Shown piece after piece: positions 1-10,331 of a stretch of DNA of 64,000 nucleotides. The translations under genes and the position numbers were made by a program. The notes under the pieces are model-generated. The model was not told the DNA's origin. It did not search any database and saw nothing but the letters and a program-made list of their open reading frames with translations. The stretch is taken from NCBI GenBank assembly GCA_019916065.1, contig CM034238.1:30885721-30949720 (forward strand), read 5' to 3'. Within the stretch, counting starts at the first letter, position 1; each line of letters begins with the position of its first letter. This stretch comes from Vitellaria paradoxa (lineage: Eukaryota; Streptophyta; Magnoliopsida; Ericales; Sapotaceae).

Positions 1-83
1 CAAATGACATCAAAACAATCCCTCACAAGATAAACAATGGGAGACCAAGGGAGACAAACTACATCAATCAATCTCCAAAAATG

Positions 84-3000
84 CTAAGTGCTAAGTATAG
101 AGGATGGAAGAGACCATACACGCTCCAAGTGCCTATTAACATTAGTCTTTGGAAAAGACCTACAAGACAAAATTCGAGCACGAATCACCATTTCCACTTG
201 CCTCATCAAAGTAAGCTCATCCATGGCAGAATGCTGAAACAAACGTGAGTTTCGTTCCTTCCATATGAAGTAAACCATGGAAGATAGACCCAATCTCCCC
301 AGCAAATGAAGTAAAGAGTCCCCAGAAAGATGCCCAGTGCACCAATGAAGAATATCATCCCAAGTAGTAGCCTGACATTGAAGCCCTAATTTCCTTAATA
401 ATTGATGCCATAGCCTCGCAGTATAAATGCATTGAAAGAACAAATGAGAGTGACTCTCCATGGAATCTCCACATAAAAAGGCAATAAGTAGAATGACCAA
501 TCCCAACAGCAGAAAGCCGATCGCGGGTTGACAATTTATGGTAAATTGCCAACCACATGATAAAGGAATAACGGGGTATATGATGTTTAAACCAAACTAT
601 GGAGTACCAGTCTACTTGGTCATGATGATCCCGAAGTACCTCCCAAGCAGAATGAGTTGAGAACTTCTTATTGGCAAAATTCCAAGTGATCTTGTCAACA
701 ATAGAACACCTCGACTGAGGTAGAAGCAGAGTAGCCTCCTTAAGCAGAATAAGATCATGAGAATTAACCCCCGGCCATATCCATCCTCCATTAGAAATAA
801 TGTCAACCACCTTAGCAAATTTAGACAAACCGGAATCATAGATGACTCGAGCATATAAAGAAGAACAAATAGCACCATTGGGCATCCAAGGATCAAACCA
901 CAAAGACACGGCACAACCGCCAATCTCATAAGATATATGAGGTTTAATAATGGAATGAAGCTGAAGGATCTTGCGCCAAGACCAAGAACAATCCCACGGG
1001 ATTTTAGCAATCCAAAATTGGCTCTTTCCTAAGAGATTAACATGAACCCAATCTGCCCATAAAGAAGTAGAAGGAGGATCACTTAAGTGCCAAATGTACC
1101 TGGAAATAGCAGCTCTGTTCCAATCCTTGATCTTCTTTATACCCAAGCCGCCTTCCTTCGTAGAGTTACCACATCCCATACCACTTTAGCCCCTATAGTA
1201 GACAAATAAGTACCCCTCCAAAGGAATGATCTTAATTTAGCTTCAATGCTCTTACTTACTTTAGCTGGAAGAATGAACTGGAAGCTCCAAAAAAACTGAA
1301 TACTAAATAGAACCGATTGGATGAGTTGAAGTCTCCCCGCAGAAGAAAGAAACTTATTGGTCCAAAGTCTCAACTTCTTCAAAATACGACTTTCCAAGTC
1401 AACACAATCCACGTCTTTGAGCTTTGAAGTAATCAGAGGAACACCCAAATATTTTATTAGAAGATTACCCCATCTAAATCCCATGAGAGTTGCAATGTTG
1501 TCCCAAAGAGCATCATCAATCCCAGCAGCAAATATATCACTTTTATTCAAATTGGGAATTAATCAAGAATAAGAGAAGAAGACATTCAAAGCATCCTTTA
1601 AAATGCCAACCGAACCCGCATCACCATGACAAAATAACATGAGATCATCGACAAAACAAAGATGAGTTAAACAAGTTTTAGAGCATCTCCAATGATACTT
1701 AAACTCATTTGAAGAGACAGTTTTCTTATGCAAAATCCAAGAGAGAACCTCCATGCAAATAACAAATAGATAAGGTGATAAAGGGTCACCTTGTCTAATC
1801 CCCTTGTTCCCTTGGAAATAACCATTAAGCTCACCATTAATACTTACAGAGAACATGGGAGTGGTGACACAGGCTCTGATCCATCCAACTAGTTTATTTG
1901 GCAATCCAAGCAAATCCATCGCATCCCATAGAAAGTCCCAACGAATAGAATCAAAAGCCTTCATGATATCAACCTTGAAAGCACAACGTGGCGGCCCTTT
2001 ATTTTGATGATATCCTCTCATCAATTCCTGAGCAAGGAGACTATTATCTGAAATGCAACAACCAGCAACAAAAGCAGCTTGAGATTGATTAATAATGGAA
2101 GGTAGCACCCTTTTAACCCTCTCAGCTAGTATCTTTGTAATACACTTGTAGATTGTATTACAACAAGATATAGGGCAAAAGTCCTTAACCATAGAAGGGT
2201 TAGGGACCTTGGGGACTAAAGTAACAACAGTAGCATTGGCTTCCCAAAGCAAAGAACCAGAAGAAAAAAAACTCCTTTATAGCACCAATGACATCAGCAC
2301 CCACAAAACTCCATGCTTTATGAAAGAAACATGCATTAAACCCATCAGGACTGGGAGCTTTATTTGGATGTAAGCTAAAAAAGACAGACCGAATCTCCTC
2401 ATCTGAAACTGGTGCATCTAAAATACCTTTGTAAGAATCATCCACTAAAGGAGCAATATAATGATGAAGAGAAGCTTTACCCAGATAAGGCAAATTAGAA
2501 GGAGCTCCCAACAAGCCTTGGTAAAATCTAACAACTTCAACTTTAACTTCATTAGGATCATGAAGCATAGTGCCATCCTCTTTACGAATACATACCAGCT
2601 TATTAACATTGTTTCGGTGCTTGATGGAGTTAAAGAAAAAGGATGAATTTTTGTCACCCTCACTAAGCCATTGGACTCGACTTCTCTGTTTAGCTTGACT
2701 TTCCTCAACTTTAGAAGCAATCTTGAGATAGGTCAAACAATCCATTTCCTTAGCCAAAACCTCATCAGATACTCCAAATTGGTCAATGTGCTTTTGATAA
2801 GAAGACAATTCATCGCTTAGAGCTTGAAGGGAAAAGAGCTGGTCTTTACGCTTTTGATCATACAAACCCCACAAAGCCTTTTTCACCTCCTTGAGCTTCA
2901 TATAAACTTGATGCATTTTAAAGCCCGAAAATTCTTTACTCCAAGCCCGAGCAAGAGTAGGAAGGAACTCGTCAAAATCAGCCCAATAGTTGAAGAACTT

Positions 3001-3718
3001 AAAGCTTTTCTTTCCAAGCTGCAAGCCAACACCAACAAGAACCACAATAGGGGTGTGATCAGAAATACCATAAGGGAGAATATCGGCAAAAGAATGAGGG
3101 AAAGAAGACATCCATCCACCATTAACAATAGCCCGATCCAATTTTCTCATGTCACTCTTGCCTTTCCTCCATGTATAATGTAAACCACAGAACCGCAAAT
3201 CATCCAAACCAGCATCCAATAGGGCATTATTAAAATTCTCCATGTAAGGCAACCAATCTAAAGATCCGCCGTTTCTTTCAAATGGAAACCGCACAGCATT
3301 GAAATCTCCAAGAGCTATCCAAGGTCTATCACCAATAGAAGAACTGTAAGAAATCAAATCAGTCCACAAAGAAGACCTTTCATTACTTCCATTAGACCCA
3401 TAAACAAAGGAGGTGAAGCATTGAACATTCATAGCCTTAATCCGGATAGAGCAATGCATAACTTGGCCAGACTGTCCAAGCAATTCTATATCAAGCAAGG
3501 AAGGATTCCAAAGAATCCAAATTCGACCAGAAGCATCAGCATCATAATTGCTTATACACGACCAAGTGTGCATGATATTAAGCATAACACGGTCCTTGCA
3601 AGGTTGTTTCCACTAAACCAACACATGACAACTGATTACCTTTAATAAAATGAGCCACTTCACGTTGTTTTAAGGGGGAATTAAGCCCCCTAACATTCCA
3701 GCAACCAATCTTAAACAT
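84..3718 (-). pseudogene. LINE M0 ORF2 (endonuclease-RT), frameshifted
   Basis: This is the remains of an L1 ORF2 polyprotein, which nicks target DNA and reverse-transcribes the element RNA. It starts at ATG 3718-3716 with the plant LINE endonuclease opening CWNVRGLNSP. A frameshift near 3600 is followed by GDFNAVRF and SDHTPIVV, endonuclease core motifs. The reverse transcriptase lies at about 1563-2400, with the [21 protein letters not shown] and FVDD motifs. FVDD stands where most LINEs have FADD or YADD. Thumb and connection follow (355-1550). A C-terminal CCHC-like zinc-binding segment (CGDSMESH...FFQC) and a WKERN motif lie at 84-506. Frame changes near 3590, 2240, 1560, 1160 and 490 destroy the reading frame. 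Confidence 0.8.
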
Positions 3719-4440
3719 GAGAACCAGATTTGTACTTACCCGAGCCTCCAGCCGCAGCCATCCCATGATTCTTCTTCTTAGAAGTTTTCTTAGCACCTTG
3801 TTGACGTTTGGAATCTAATTCATCAACAGCAAGTATCTTGTCCCGAAGAGGATTAGCACTTGGAGCTGAATTTAGATCCATAGCTTGAAGAACAGGCCTT
3901 GAAACCGAATTATCATCCCCATCTTTAGAATCAGATTGCACATTGTCAACTTGTGGGTGGAGATGGTTAAATCATCAGCTTCCTCCAAACATTGGAAGGA
4001 ATTATGTACCTCCACACTTCTATCAATCGAAGCTGTCACAATTTCTCCATCCTCAGTGTCCCGGGGCTGCACGGCTTGAACTAAAGCCGAATCACTTTTA
4101 TCCACAGATGGAACACCGACACCATTCTTTCCCATACAAGGTTTAATGACCTGAATTTGATCATGAACATTAGAAGTAGTAGCATCATTAGCCTTGGGAG
4201 AATGCACTAAAACAGTGGTAGAAGCTACAGATTTTCCCTTAGAGGATACTGGAATCCAGCCATCATCAGAAGAAGTTTGAATAGGTTGAGTCTCCTTAAC
4301 TCTCCAAGTCGGTGCCACAACTTTAGGACACTTCTTATCAAGATGGCCAAAGGCTTTGCACTTGGTACAACACTTCGGAACCCATCCATATTCAACATCA
4401 ATTACACTTAGTTCTAAGCATTTTGGGTTTTTGAACTAAC
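3711..4440 (-). pseudogene. LINE M0 ORF1 C-terminal part with zinc knuckle
   Basis: This is the C-terminal part of a plant LINE ORF1 (gag-like, nucleic-acid-binding) protein. On the minus strand at about 4325-4370 a zinc knuckle reads CTKCKAFGHLDKKC (C-x2-C-x4-H-x4-C), preceded by EYGWVPK, as is usual in these ORF1s. A low-complexity tail follows, frameshifted near 3930. It ends in KYKSGSHV with the stop at 3711-3713. That stop lies 8 nt inside ORF2, whose ATG is at 3716-3718. The N-terminal DUF4283 domain is missing because of 5' truncation. Confidence 0.7.
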
Positions 4441-5880
4441 TGAAAATTATTTGTTTTTCTATTTTATATGTCAAAGTTTTTGTCCAAAGTTTGTCTTGGT
4501 TAAGGAAGTTTTGATATTAAATTCAATTTATCTATTTAGTTGCATATATTTATGGATATCATTGCTTAAAGTTTAATTTCATTGATATTGTAATGAGAAC
4601 AATATTTATAAAGAGGGCAACATGAAACTTAGACCTTGGTGAAACATGACCCATAATACTAAATTGTAAAAGTTGAAACACATTAAACTTATATTACATG
4701 AATATTTGTGTATGTTGTGCTATAAATCCTGGGATAGATAACTGTTGAGTTATGTTATATTATTAATTTTTGGTTTGAGTTTGAGGAGTACTAAAATAGT
4801 GAGTTCTAGAGTCCAATGATTAAAAGTCCCGATATTCGCACAATTAGATAGTTATGTTTTCTGTAAGTTAGTAACCTACGAAAACGAGATTGATTTGCCA
4901 TATATGTCATTATTTTCATATTATAAATTTTTTGGGAGGTGTTGTCACTAGGTAGCAAGCAGAACTCTACTATGACAATTTGGTTCAAGGAGAGAGGTAG
5001 AGTATTGACTCATATTATCATATTATTTTGTGAATTGCATTTAAAATAATGCATCACCACGGTGGGAAAATTATATGGCTCATTTTCATACTTAAGTAAG
5101 TTTAATGTCAGTATATGTGATAAGATTAATGTCAGTATATGTGAGCATTAGTAATTGTTGCTCACCCCCTTACAGATCCCTATTACGGGCAGAGGTGGCA
5201 AAATAGGAGGGATGGTGATTGGCTTAAACAAATTGAATGTTAAATTCGTGCAACCCAAACCAGCCCATTTAAAAGGCGAGTTGAATATAGGTGGGTTGAA
5301 TATGGGTTAATACAAACTCATGAACCTGTATTTAACCCATTTACTAAACATACAAAAAATTGTCAAAAGTTACTAAAAGCTGATAAAAATTTTATTAAAC
5401 ACTCAAAAATTATAAAAATTGCTAAAAGTTATTAAAAATTACTATTTTCTTTAACAAACACATCAAAAATTTCAACTACTAATTTTTTGTTAAAAAAATT
5501 AAAAATTATTAAAAATTAAACTTCTAAACAACTCATGATTTCCAACTGCCCCATTGTAGTAAAAAGGACAACAACATAAAGATTCCATTCACATAGGTCT
5601 CATTTACTGTCAAGTGATTCCCTGTATTAATACATTCAAATTTTGATTTAAATTATGTTAAATTTTATTAATTTAATTTAATATTATATTACATTTTAAT
5701 CATATTGTTTCTACTACTATTATGATTGTTTTGGAGTACAATTATGCAGTGTGCCTAATCATTTATTAATAACCCCAGAGATTCTCGTGTTGTGGCAACA
5801 TTTGCAACTTACGCATAATGCATAGCCTTTAGAAAATGTTACCAAACTGAGGCTTAATGATTGTATTTCTTTTTAGACAA

Positions 5881-5912
<32 letters not shown>

Positions 5913-6013
5913 AAAAAATAAAAATATTATTTCAATTCCTTTGAAATTAAATCAGTAAAAAAATTTATAGAGTTCTAAATATCCATAATAAATAAGTGAA
6001 TAACTTAATTTCA

Positions 6014-6044
<31 letters not shown>

Positions 6045-6411
6045 AAAACTCAAGATTTAAACACAATGAATTGGAGAGCTTCATCCAACAATTAAAGAAC
6101 ACAGTTTCTTTGGTTGCATACATTATGATTCTTTGTAGAAAGTTTAGATAAGTTCTTTATTAATTGGGTGTTTTATGAGTTCCGTTAAATAACATAACCT
6201 ATAAATAAAATAACAAAACCCAAACCCATTTATTATGACTTACTAAAAAAAAAACTCATTTACTATTATCTTAATTGGGCAAGTTGATGAGTATGGATTT
6301 ACCTTACCATAATGTGAAGGATGAGACTAAGCATGGAGCTGCTCTAGGGCACGAGGCATAGTTGGAATCTATTATAATTTTTATTTTTACATTAATGTAA
6401 TAGTTGTATTG
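4441..6411. other. AT-rich intergenic DNA with microsatellites
   Basis: No coding potential is seen; the short ORFs here lack any recognisable motif. It holds an (AT)n tract at about 5880-5906 and an (AT)n-(AG)n compound tract at about 6014-6044. It also has a run of degenerate 'aaaaattac/taaaagtt' direct repeats at about 5345-5520, which looks like simple-sequence expansion. Confidence 0.6.
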
Positions 6412-6691
6412 TAATGTCCCGTCTTCGAGACAACTTGATTTTGGAGTTGAATTTTAAATAATATAAGCCCTTTTGACGCATTTATGTATTGGATTTTCAA
6501 GCAATTTAAGTCCAGTTATATTTAAGCTGTGGGGCTTGCTTTTATGTGACATTTTTCATTTCAATCATTTAATTTTATTTATGTCTCCATTTAGTTATTG
6601 TTCAGCTTTCATCAATTATATCGTTAGCCTATCGGTGACTGTATGTGATATAATACTCGCATCTCGGGGTCTTGGATTTTGGGGCATGACA
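6412..6691. mobile_element. possible short TIR element or solo-LTR-like sequence
   Basis: The segment starts TGTAATGTCCCG and ends GGGGCATGACA. Its ends are therefore imperfect inverted repeats, TGT(A/C)ATG(T/C)CCC. It stops at the point where homology of the truncated ferredoxin copy begins, so this insertion or its breakpoint may explain the truncation. A related end (CGGGATTTTGGGGGCGTGACA) occurs at 57609-57630. No TSD was found. The class is unknown. Confidence 0.3.
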
Positions 6692-7210
6692 ATCAAGGCA
6701 CTCAAACTCATGGGTTCCCGGAGTTATTGGCTTCACTTTGTGAAAAGCCATGGCTGTTATCTGGCCTCCACGTGTTCCCTTGAAGCTAAATAGAGCCCAA
6801 CCCGGATTAGGAAGCGATCAGAGGCTCATCACCGGCTGCCTCCAGAGAGGAAGGAGGTGCTGACAATTGTGCCGGAAAGTGCAGCTGAGGCTGCCATCTT
6901 TTTTATGTGCAGAGGGAAAGGCTGCAATGCAAGATGAGTCAAAAAGAGTTTCGAGATATTGGCGAGGCAAAAGGGTAGTAATACGAGGGGGGAGGCTCGT
7001 GGAAATATTTTTTTGACAGGTTCAGTAAAATTTTTTGATAGGTACCCTGTGGTGGCAAGAGAAAAGGGGTGAGTTGGCATGGAATCCTATCCGACACGTG
7101 GCTGATTTGTGTGGCTCACTTTATCATTTTATCATGAGGAGCTAGAGGGAGGGAGAGGGAGAGAGGGTGTGGGGGTTCACCAATGTTTTGTGTGATTGTG
7201 GTAATGGCAA
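6692..7210 (-). pseudogene. truncated ferredoxin duplicate (promoter plus transit peptide only)
   Basis: This is a second, broken copy of the ferredoxin gene at 8495-8941, in the same orientation. Homology covers the upstream region (G-box, GATA pair, CT-rich leader), the start codon at 6895-6897 and the transit peptide (MAASAALSGTIVSTSF). It then continues, frameshifted, to the first few mature residues near the ECPDD region. It stops at 6692, so all four cluster-binding cysteines are absent. A stop at 6829-6831 ends the reading frame after about 22 residues. It cannot encode a ferredoxin. Whether the retained promoter still drives a transcript cannot be told from sequence. Confidence 0.85.
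7095..7134 (-). promoter_or_regulatory. G-box and GATA pair upstream of ferredoxin pseudogene
   Basis: CACGTG lies at 7095-7100 and the tandem TTATCATTTTATCA (GATAA on the minus strand, I-box-like) at 7121-7134. The same arrangement is present upstream of the intact ferredoxin gene. G-box plus GATA/I-box is a known light-response combination in plant photosynthesis promoters; use here is inferred. Confidence 0.5.
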
Positions 7211-7504
7211 CCTCTCAATCTTCTCTTCAAACTACTGTTTATCAGAATCAGTAGCTGATGGTGCGGAAGGTAGTAGAGTTGAGACTTACTTTGAGTTGCT
7301 TCAAAAGACATGAATGTTCTTGGATAGAGGTCATCACAGCGGAGGATGAGTTCAAGAATCATTTCTAACAGGGAAGTTTTTGACTTCAAATTAGTTCAGC
7401 TATATTCGTCTTTTTTATGGCACTTTCTGGTGATTTGTGAAGATCTGCTGGGACTATGATACTGAGCTAATGGCAGTTGACTCATATTTGTAGACTAATG
7501 ATTC

Positions 7505-7569
7505 ATAAAGATCATCTGATAATTACCAAAAAAAATAAATAAATAAATAAATAAATAAAGATCATCTGA
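7505..7569 (+). mobile_element. 35-bp LINE-tail-only insertion with TSD
   Basis: The inserted stretch 7520-7554 is just TAATTACC plus an A/TAAA-rich tail. It is flanked by perfect 15-bp direct repeats ATAAAGATCATCTGA (7505-7519 and 7555-7569). The same AATTACC-A(n) sequence ends the full LINE at 46997. This fits a reverse-transcription event that stopped almost immediately after priming. Confidence 0.7.
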
Positions 7570-7672
7570 CAAGTTTTGTAATATATATAGATATATATAT
7601 TTTCTTGAATGTAATTTTCATATTACAACTTGTTCACTGGAAACTCTTTGTAATTCTACAGAAGTTGTGCTC

Positions 7673-7720
7673 AAAATCACCAATTGTTAATTACCAAAAA
7701 AAAAAAAATCACCAATTGTT
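7673..7720 (+). mobile_element. 16-bp LINE-tail-only insertion with TSD
   Basis: AATTACC followed by an A tract (7689-7704) is flanked by perfect 16-bp repeats AAAATCACCAATTGTT (7673-7688 and 7705-7720). This is the same kind of abortive LINE insertion as at 7520, only 135 bp away. Confidence 0.7.
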
Positions 7721-7954
7721 TATATGCTGTCTTGGCTTAAGGGGAAAAATTTTACATTCGCACCCCTTTCGGAGAATTATGTGGGCTAAACATACAGAGA
7801 AAAAATACTACTCTATCAAAATTATTTATCCAAAAAAGATATCAAAATGATTTGATAATAACACTTGTATAATAAAATACTTTTTTAAAGAAGTAGTGTT
7901 TTTTTTTTTTTTTATAATGAATCTTTAAAAGTGCCACATTATTATAATAACTAA

Positions 7955-8292
7955 AGTGACATTTAGTTTACTTTTGTATTTTCTATTTTCTGTTTTTGTT
8001 TTGTGTGTTAAAAATCTTAAAACGAAGAAACAAAAAATACTTTGTTTTCCTTATTTTGAGATTTTCTTTATTTTTTCTTAAAAACTCTCAAAAACTACTT
8101 TTTATCATTTTTTATTTCATATGTAAACTCATTTTCAATTTTTAAATACAAATTTTGAAAATACAAGTAACCAAATGAATTTTAAACTATTTTTCTTATT
8201 TTCAAAAGTACAAAATAAAAAATGAGCTCAAAACAAAAAATAAAAAATAAAAGTAAAAAACAGAAAATAGAAAAACAAACCAAATGACCTCT
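7955..8292. mobile_element. AT-rich MITE-like inverted repeat
   Basis: The left end AGTGACATTTAGTTTACTTTTG..TATTTTCTGTTTTTG is mirrored by the right end, which read in reverse is AGAGGTCATTTGG..TATTTTCTGTTTTTT. The two ends form terminal inverted repeats of roughly 40 bp around an AT-rich core with further internal inverted similarity. No coding capacity. The TSD is unclear. Confidence 0.5.
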
Positions 8293-8494
8293 AATTTTTT
8301 CTATAAGAATAACAGTAAAAACACAAAAAACTAAAGTAGAATGCAAATTAAATAATTCATTCATAAAGCATAACAATTATGTCTCTTCGAATACACTAAA
8401 ACAACAAACCTAGCTAGAGAGAGAGAGAGGGAGAGGGAGAGAGCAGTTGCAACTAGAATATCAAGAGGGTTGGTACGATAATTGTTTTTTTTTT
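8293..8494 (-). other. ferredoxin 3' flank / 3' UTR
   Basis: This is the sequence downstream of the ferredoxin stop on the minus strand. It holds a T-tract (8484-8496) and a GA-rich microsatellite (about 8416-8441). No other gene is seen. Confidence 0.5.
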
Positions 8495-8941
8495 TTAAGC
8501 AGTGAGCTCCTCCTCCTTATGTGTCTCAATGACAACATCTGATTGAGGATAAGCGACACAAGTGAGAACCCATCCAGCAGTCATCTGGTCATCATCAAGG
8601 AAGCTTCCATCCGATTGATCAACTTTCCCTTCCACCACCTTCCCTGCACACGAAGAGCAAGAACCAGCCCTGCACGAGTAAGGAAGATCGATCCCCACCG
8701 TTTCCTCCGCGTGGTCCAGAATATACACATCATCAGGGCACTCAAACTCGTGGGTTCCCTCCGGAGTTATCAGCTTCACCTTGTGAACAGCCATGGCTGT
8801 TATCCGGCCACCACGAGCTCCCTTGGCCCCGAACAGAGCCCGGCCCACATTGGGAAGCGACCGGAGGCTCGTCGCCGGCTGCCTCCTCCGGAGAAACGAG
8901 GTGCTGACCATGGTGCTGGAGAGTGCAGCTGAGGTTGCCAT
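8495..8941 (-). CDS. chloroplast ferredoxin precursor (plant-type 2Fe-2S)
   Basis: This intronless gene encodes a 148-residue precursor of the soluble stromal electron carrier that passes electrons from photosystem I to ferredoxin-NADP reductase and other enzymes. Residues 1-50 form a Ser/Ala/Arg-rich plastid transit peptide ([16 protein letters not shown] start). The mature protein begins near [12 protein letters not shown]. The cluster ligands are Cys90, Cys95, Cys98 and Cys128, spaced C-x4-C-x2-C-x29-C exactly as in plant-type ferredoxins. The protein ends HKEEELTA. The start at 8941 is preferred over upstream ATGs because the transit peptide begins there and 5'-UTR-like CT-rich sequence precedes it. 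An oddity is [13 protein letters not shown], which has one residue more between AEE and GIDLPYSC than the usual family spacing. Photosynthetic (leaf) or root isoform cannot be decided here. Confidence 0.95.
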   Translation of the reverse strand: MATSAALSSTMVSTSFLRRRQPATSLRSLPNVGRALFGAKGARGGRITAMAVHKVKLITPEGTHEFECPDDVYILDHAEETVGIDLPYSCRAGSCSSCAGKVVEGKVDQSDGSFLDDDQMTAGWVLTCVAYPQSDVVIETHKEEELTA

Positions 8942-9110
8942 TTTTTTTCCCTTTTCTTTGGTGTGGAGAGGGAGAGGCTGCAATTCAGGATGAGTTGAAA
9001 AAAGAGTTCCAGGAAGAATTGGGGATGGCCAGGGGGTAATATGCGGGGGAGGCTTGTGGAAATAGTGTGGTTGGCATGAGAAGGGATGAGTTGGCATGAA
9101 TCCTATCCGG

Positions 9111-9149
9111 CACGTGGCAGATTTGTGTGATTCGCTTTATCATTTTATC
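9111..9149 (-). promoter_or_regulatory. ferredoxin promoter: G-box and tandem GATA boxes
   Basis: CACGTG at 9111-9116 and two TTATCA (GATAA) boxes at 9137-9150 lie about 170-210 bp upstream of the ferredoxin start. They are conserved in order and spacing in the truncated copy at 7095-7134. A (CT)n tract, seen as GA repeats on the plus strand at about 9163-9192, lies further upstream. Confidence 0.55.
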
Positions 9150-9161
9150 ATCATCGGGAGT

Positions 9162-9196
<35 letters not shown>

Positions 9197-9215
9197 TCAT
9201 CAATGTGTTGTGTGA

Positions 9216-10331
9216 CTATGGTTGTCCCAGTCGTCCCTTCAATTTGGGCCTTTCATTCAGTCATTGGGCAGATTCTATTGTTCTCATGCTTACAACAGTG
9301 CAGGGTCGTCTTTTCTGTTACTATGATGACAAACAAAAATTTGAACCACAAAATGCATTTGCACACTATTCTCCATTAAACACCTCACAACTAAAACCAA
9401 AAGACCACCAATCAAATAAAAAAATAAAAATAAATAAACAAATAAAGCATCGCCAGAAAATGCGTAATCAAAACATCTTATTAGAATCACAAAGTTGTCA
9501 ATTCTATATTGAACCAAACTTTTCATCCGCTTAAATGGCTTCATGCCGAATGCTCTTGCACTCTGTCAATTATCACTTTCAACATAAAAGTGCTATCAAT
9601 TATCATCGTAATCACTACTCATATATTTAACAGACAGCAAAGATCCCCACGAAAACGTTCCCGTCCATTATAACAAAATAGAAATGGGTGGATTAGCAGA
9701 GAATTGGGAAAGAAACTATCAAGAATTTAATACAGAACAGATATAGCAATCTTAATTACAACAAAATCTCAGAAACAAACCAAGTTAGTTTCAGTGGTGA
9801 GAAAGAGAGAGAGATCCATCCATTTAGCAACTCTCAAACCGCAATTTATAGAGAGAAATTATTTTTGATTGCACATGTTCACTACCATAAAATTCAATTC
9901 CTCAAAACATCCTTCCCTCAAGTCTCTTCAGGCAAAAGATACAACATCATAAAGTCAGGAAAAATAGAAAAGAAGCCACCACACGGGAACATCATCAATT
10001 GCGGAAAGAAGAGAAGGAAACTAACATGACAAACTTCATGTTATACATATACATATATATATTCTTTTTAAGGTTAAAAAACAATCTCTGGCATTCTAAA
10101 TTAAGTAAAAAAAAGGCTTTCACTTATAGCCTACAGAAACAAAACGTAAAATCTCAGGGCTCCCCCCTCATATTTAGGATAATTACATGCTATCCTCAAA
10201 CCGACTTGATTTCCATCCGATGTCACTCTGTCCACAATACACGATCAGCGGCTTCCTCTCTCATTCATTCTCAACAATCCAGAGGTCAAAAGCTTGGGGA
10301 AGTACCATCAGGGTCCTTCCTCAGAAGAGGC
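9216..10331. other. intergenic region and TMN1 3' flank
   Basis: No gene is seen between the ferredoxin promoter and the TMN1 stop codon. The part next to 10331 should hold the TMN1 3' UTR on the minus strand. No clear poly(A) signal was identified. Confidence 0.5.

Larger units (their letters stand above)
1..4440 (-). mobile_element. L1-type LINE (M0), 5'-truncated, 3' end beyond window
   Basis: This minus-strand non-LTR retrotransposon reads from about 4440 down to the window edge. It keeps the end of ORF1 (zinc knuckle at about 4325-4370), an ORF1/ORF2 overlap at 3711-3718, and ORF2 with endonuclease, reverse transcriptase and a C-terminal zinc-binding segment. No poly(A) tail is seen, so the 3' end lies before base 1. 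The 5' side fades out near 4430-4450, where ORF1 homology stops; the exact boundary and TSD were not found. At least four frameshifts mark it as dead. The L1 class is well supported by motif order; the boundary is approximate. Confidence 0.85.
7211..7954. other. intergenic DNA with two tiny LINE-tail insertions
   Basis: No gene is seen. The notable content is a pair of very short retroposed tails (7520-7554 and 7689-7704), annotated separately. Confidence 0.6.

Noticed and set aside
2824..3183. Plus-strand ORF of 119 codons
   Set aside because: Antisense shadow of LINE M0 ORF2, with no motif of its own.
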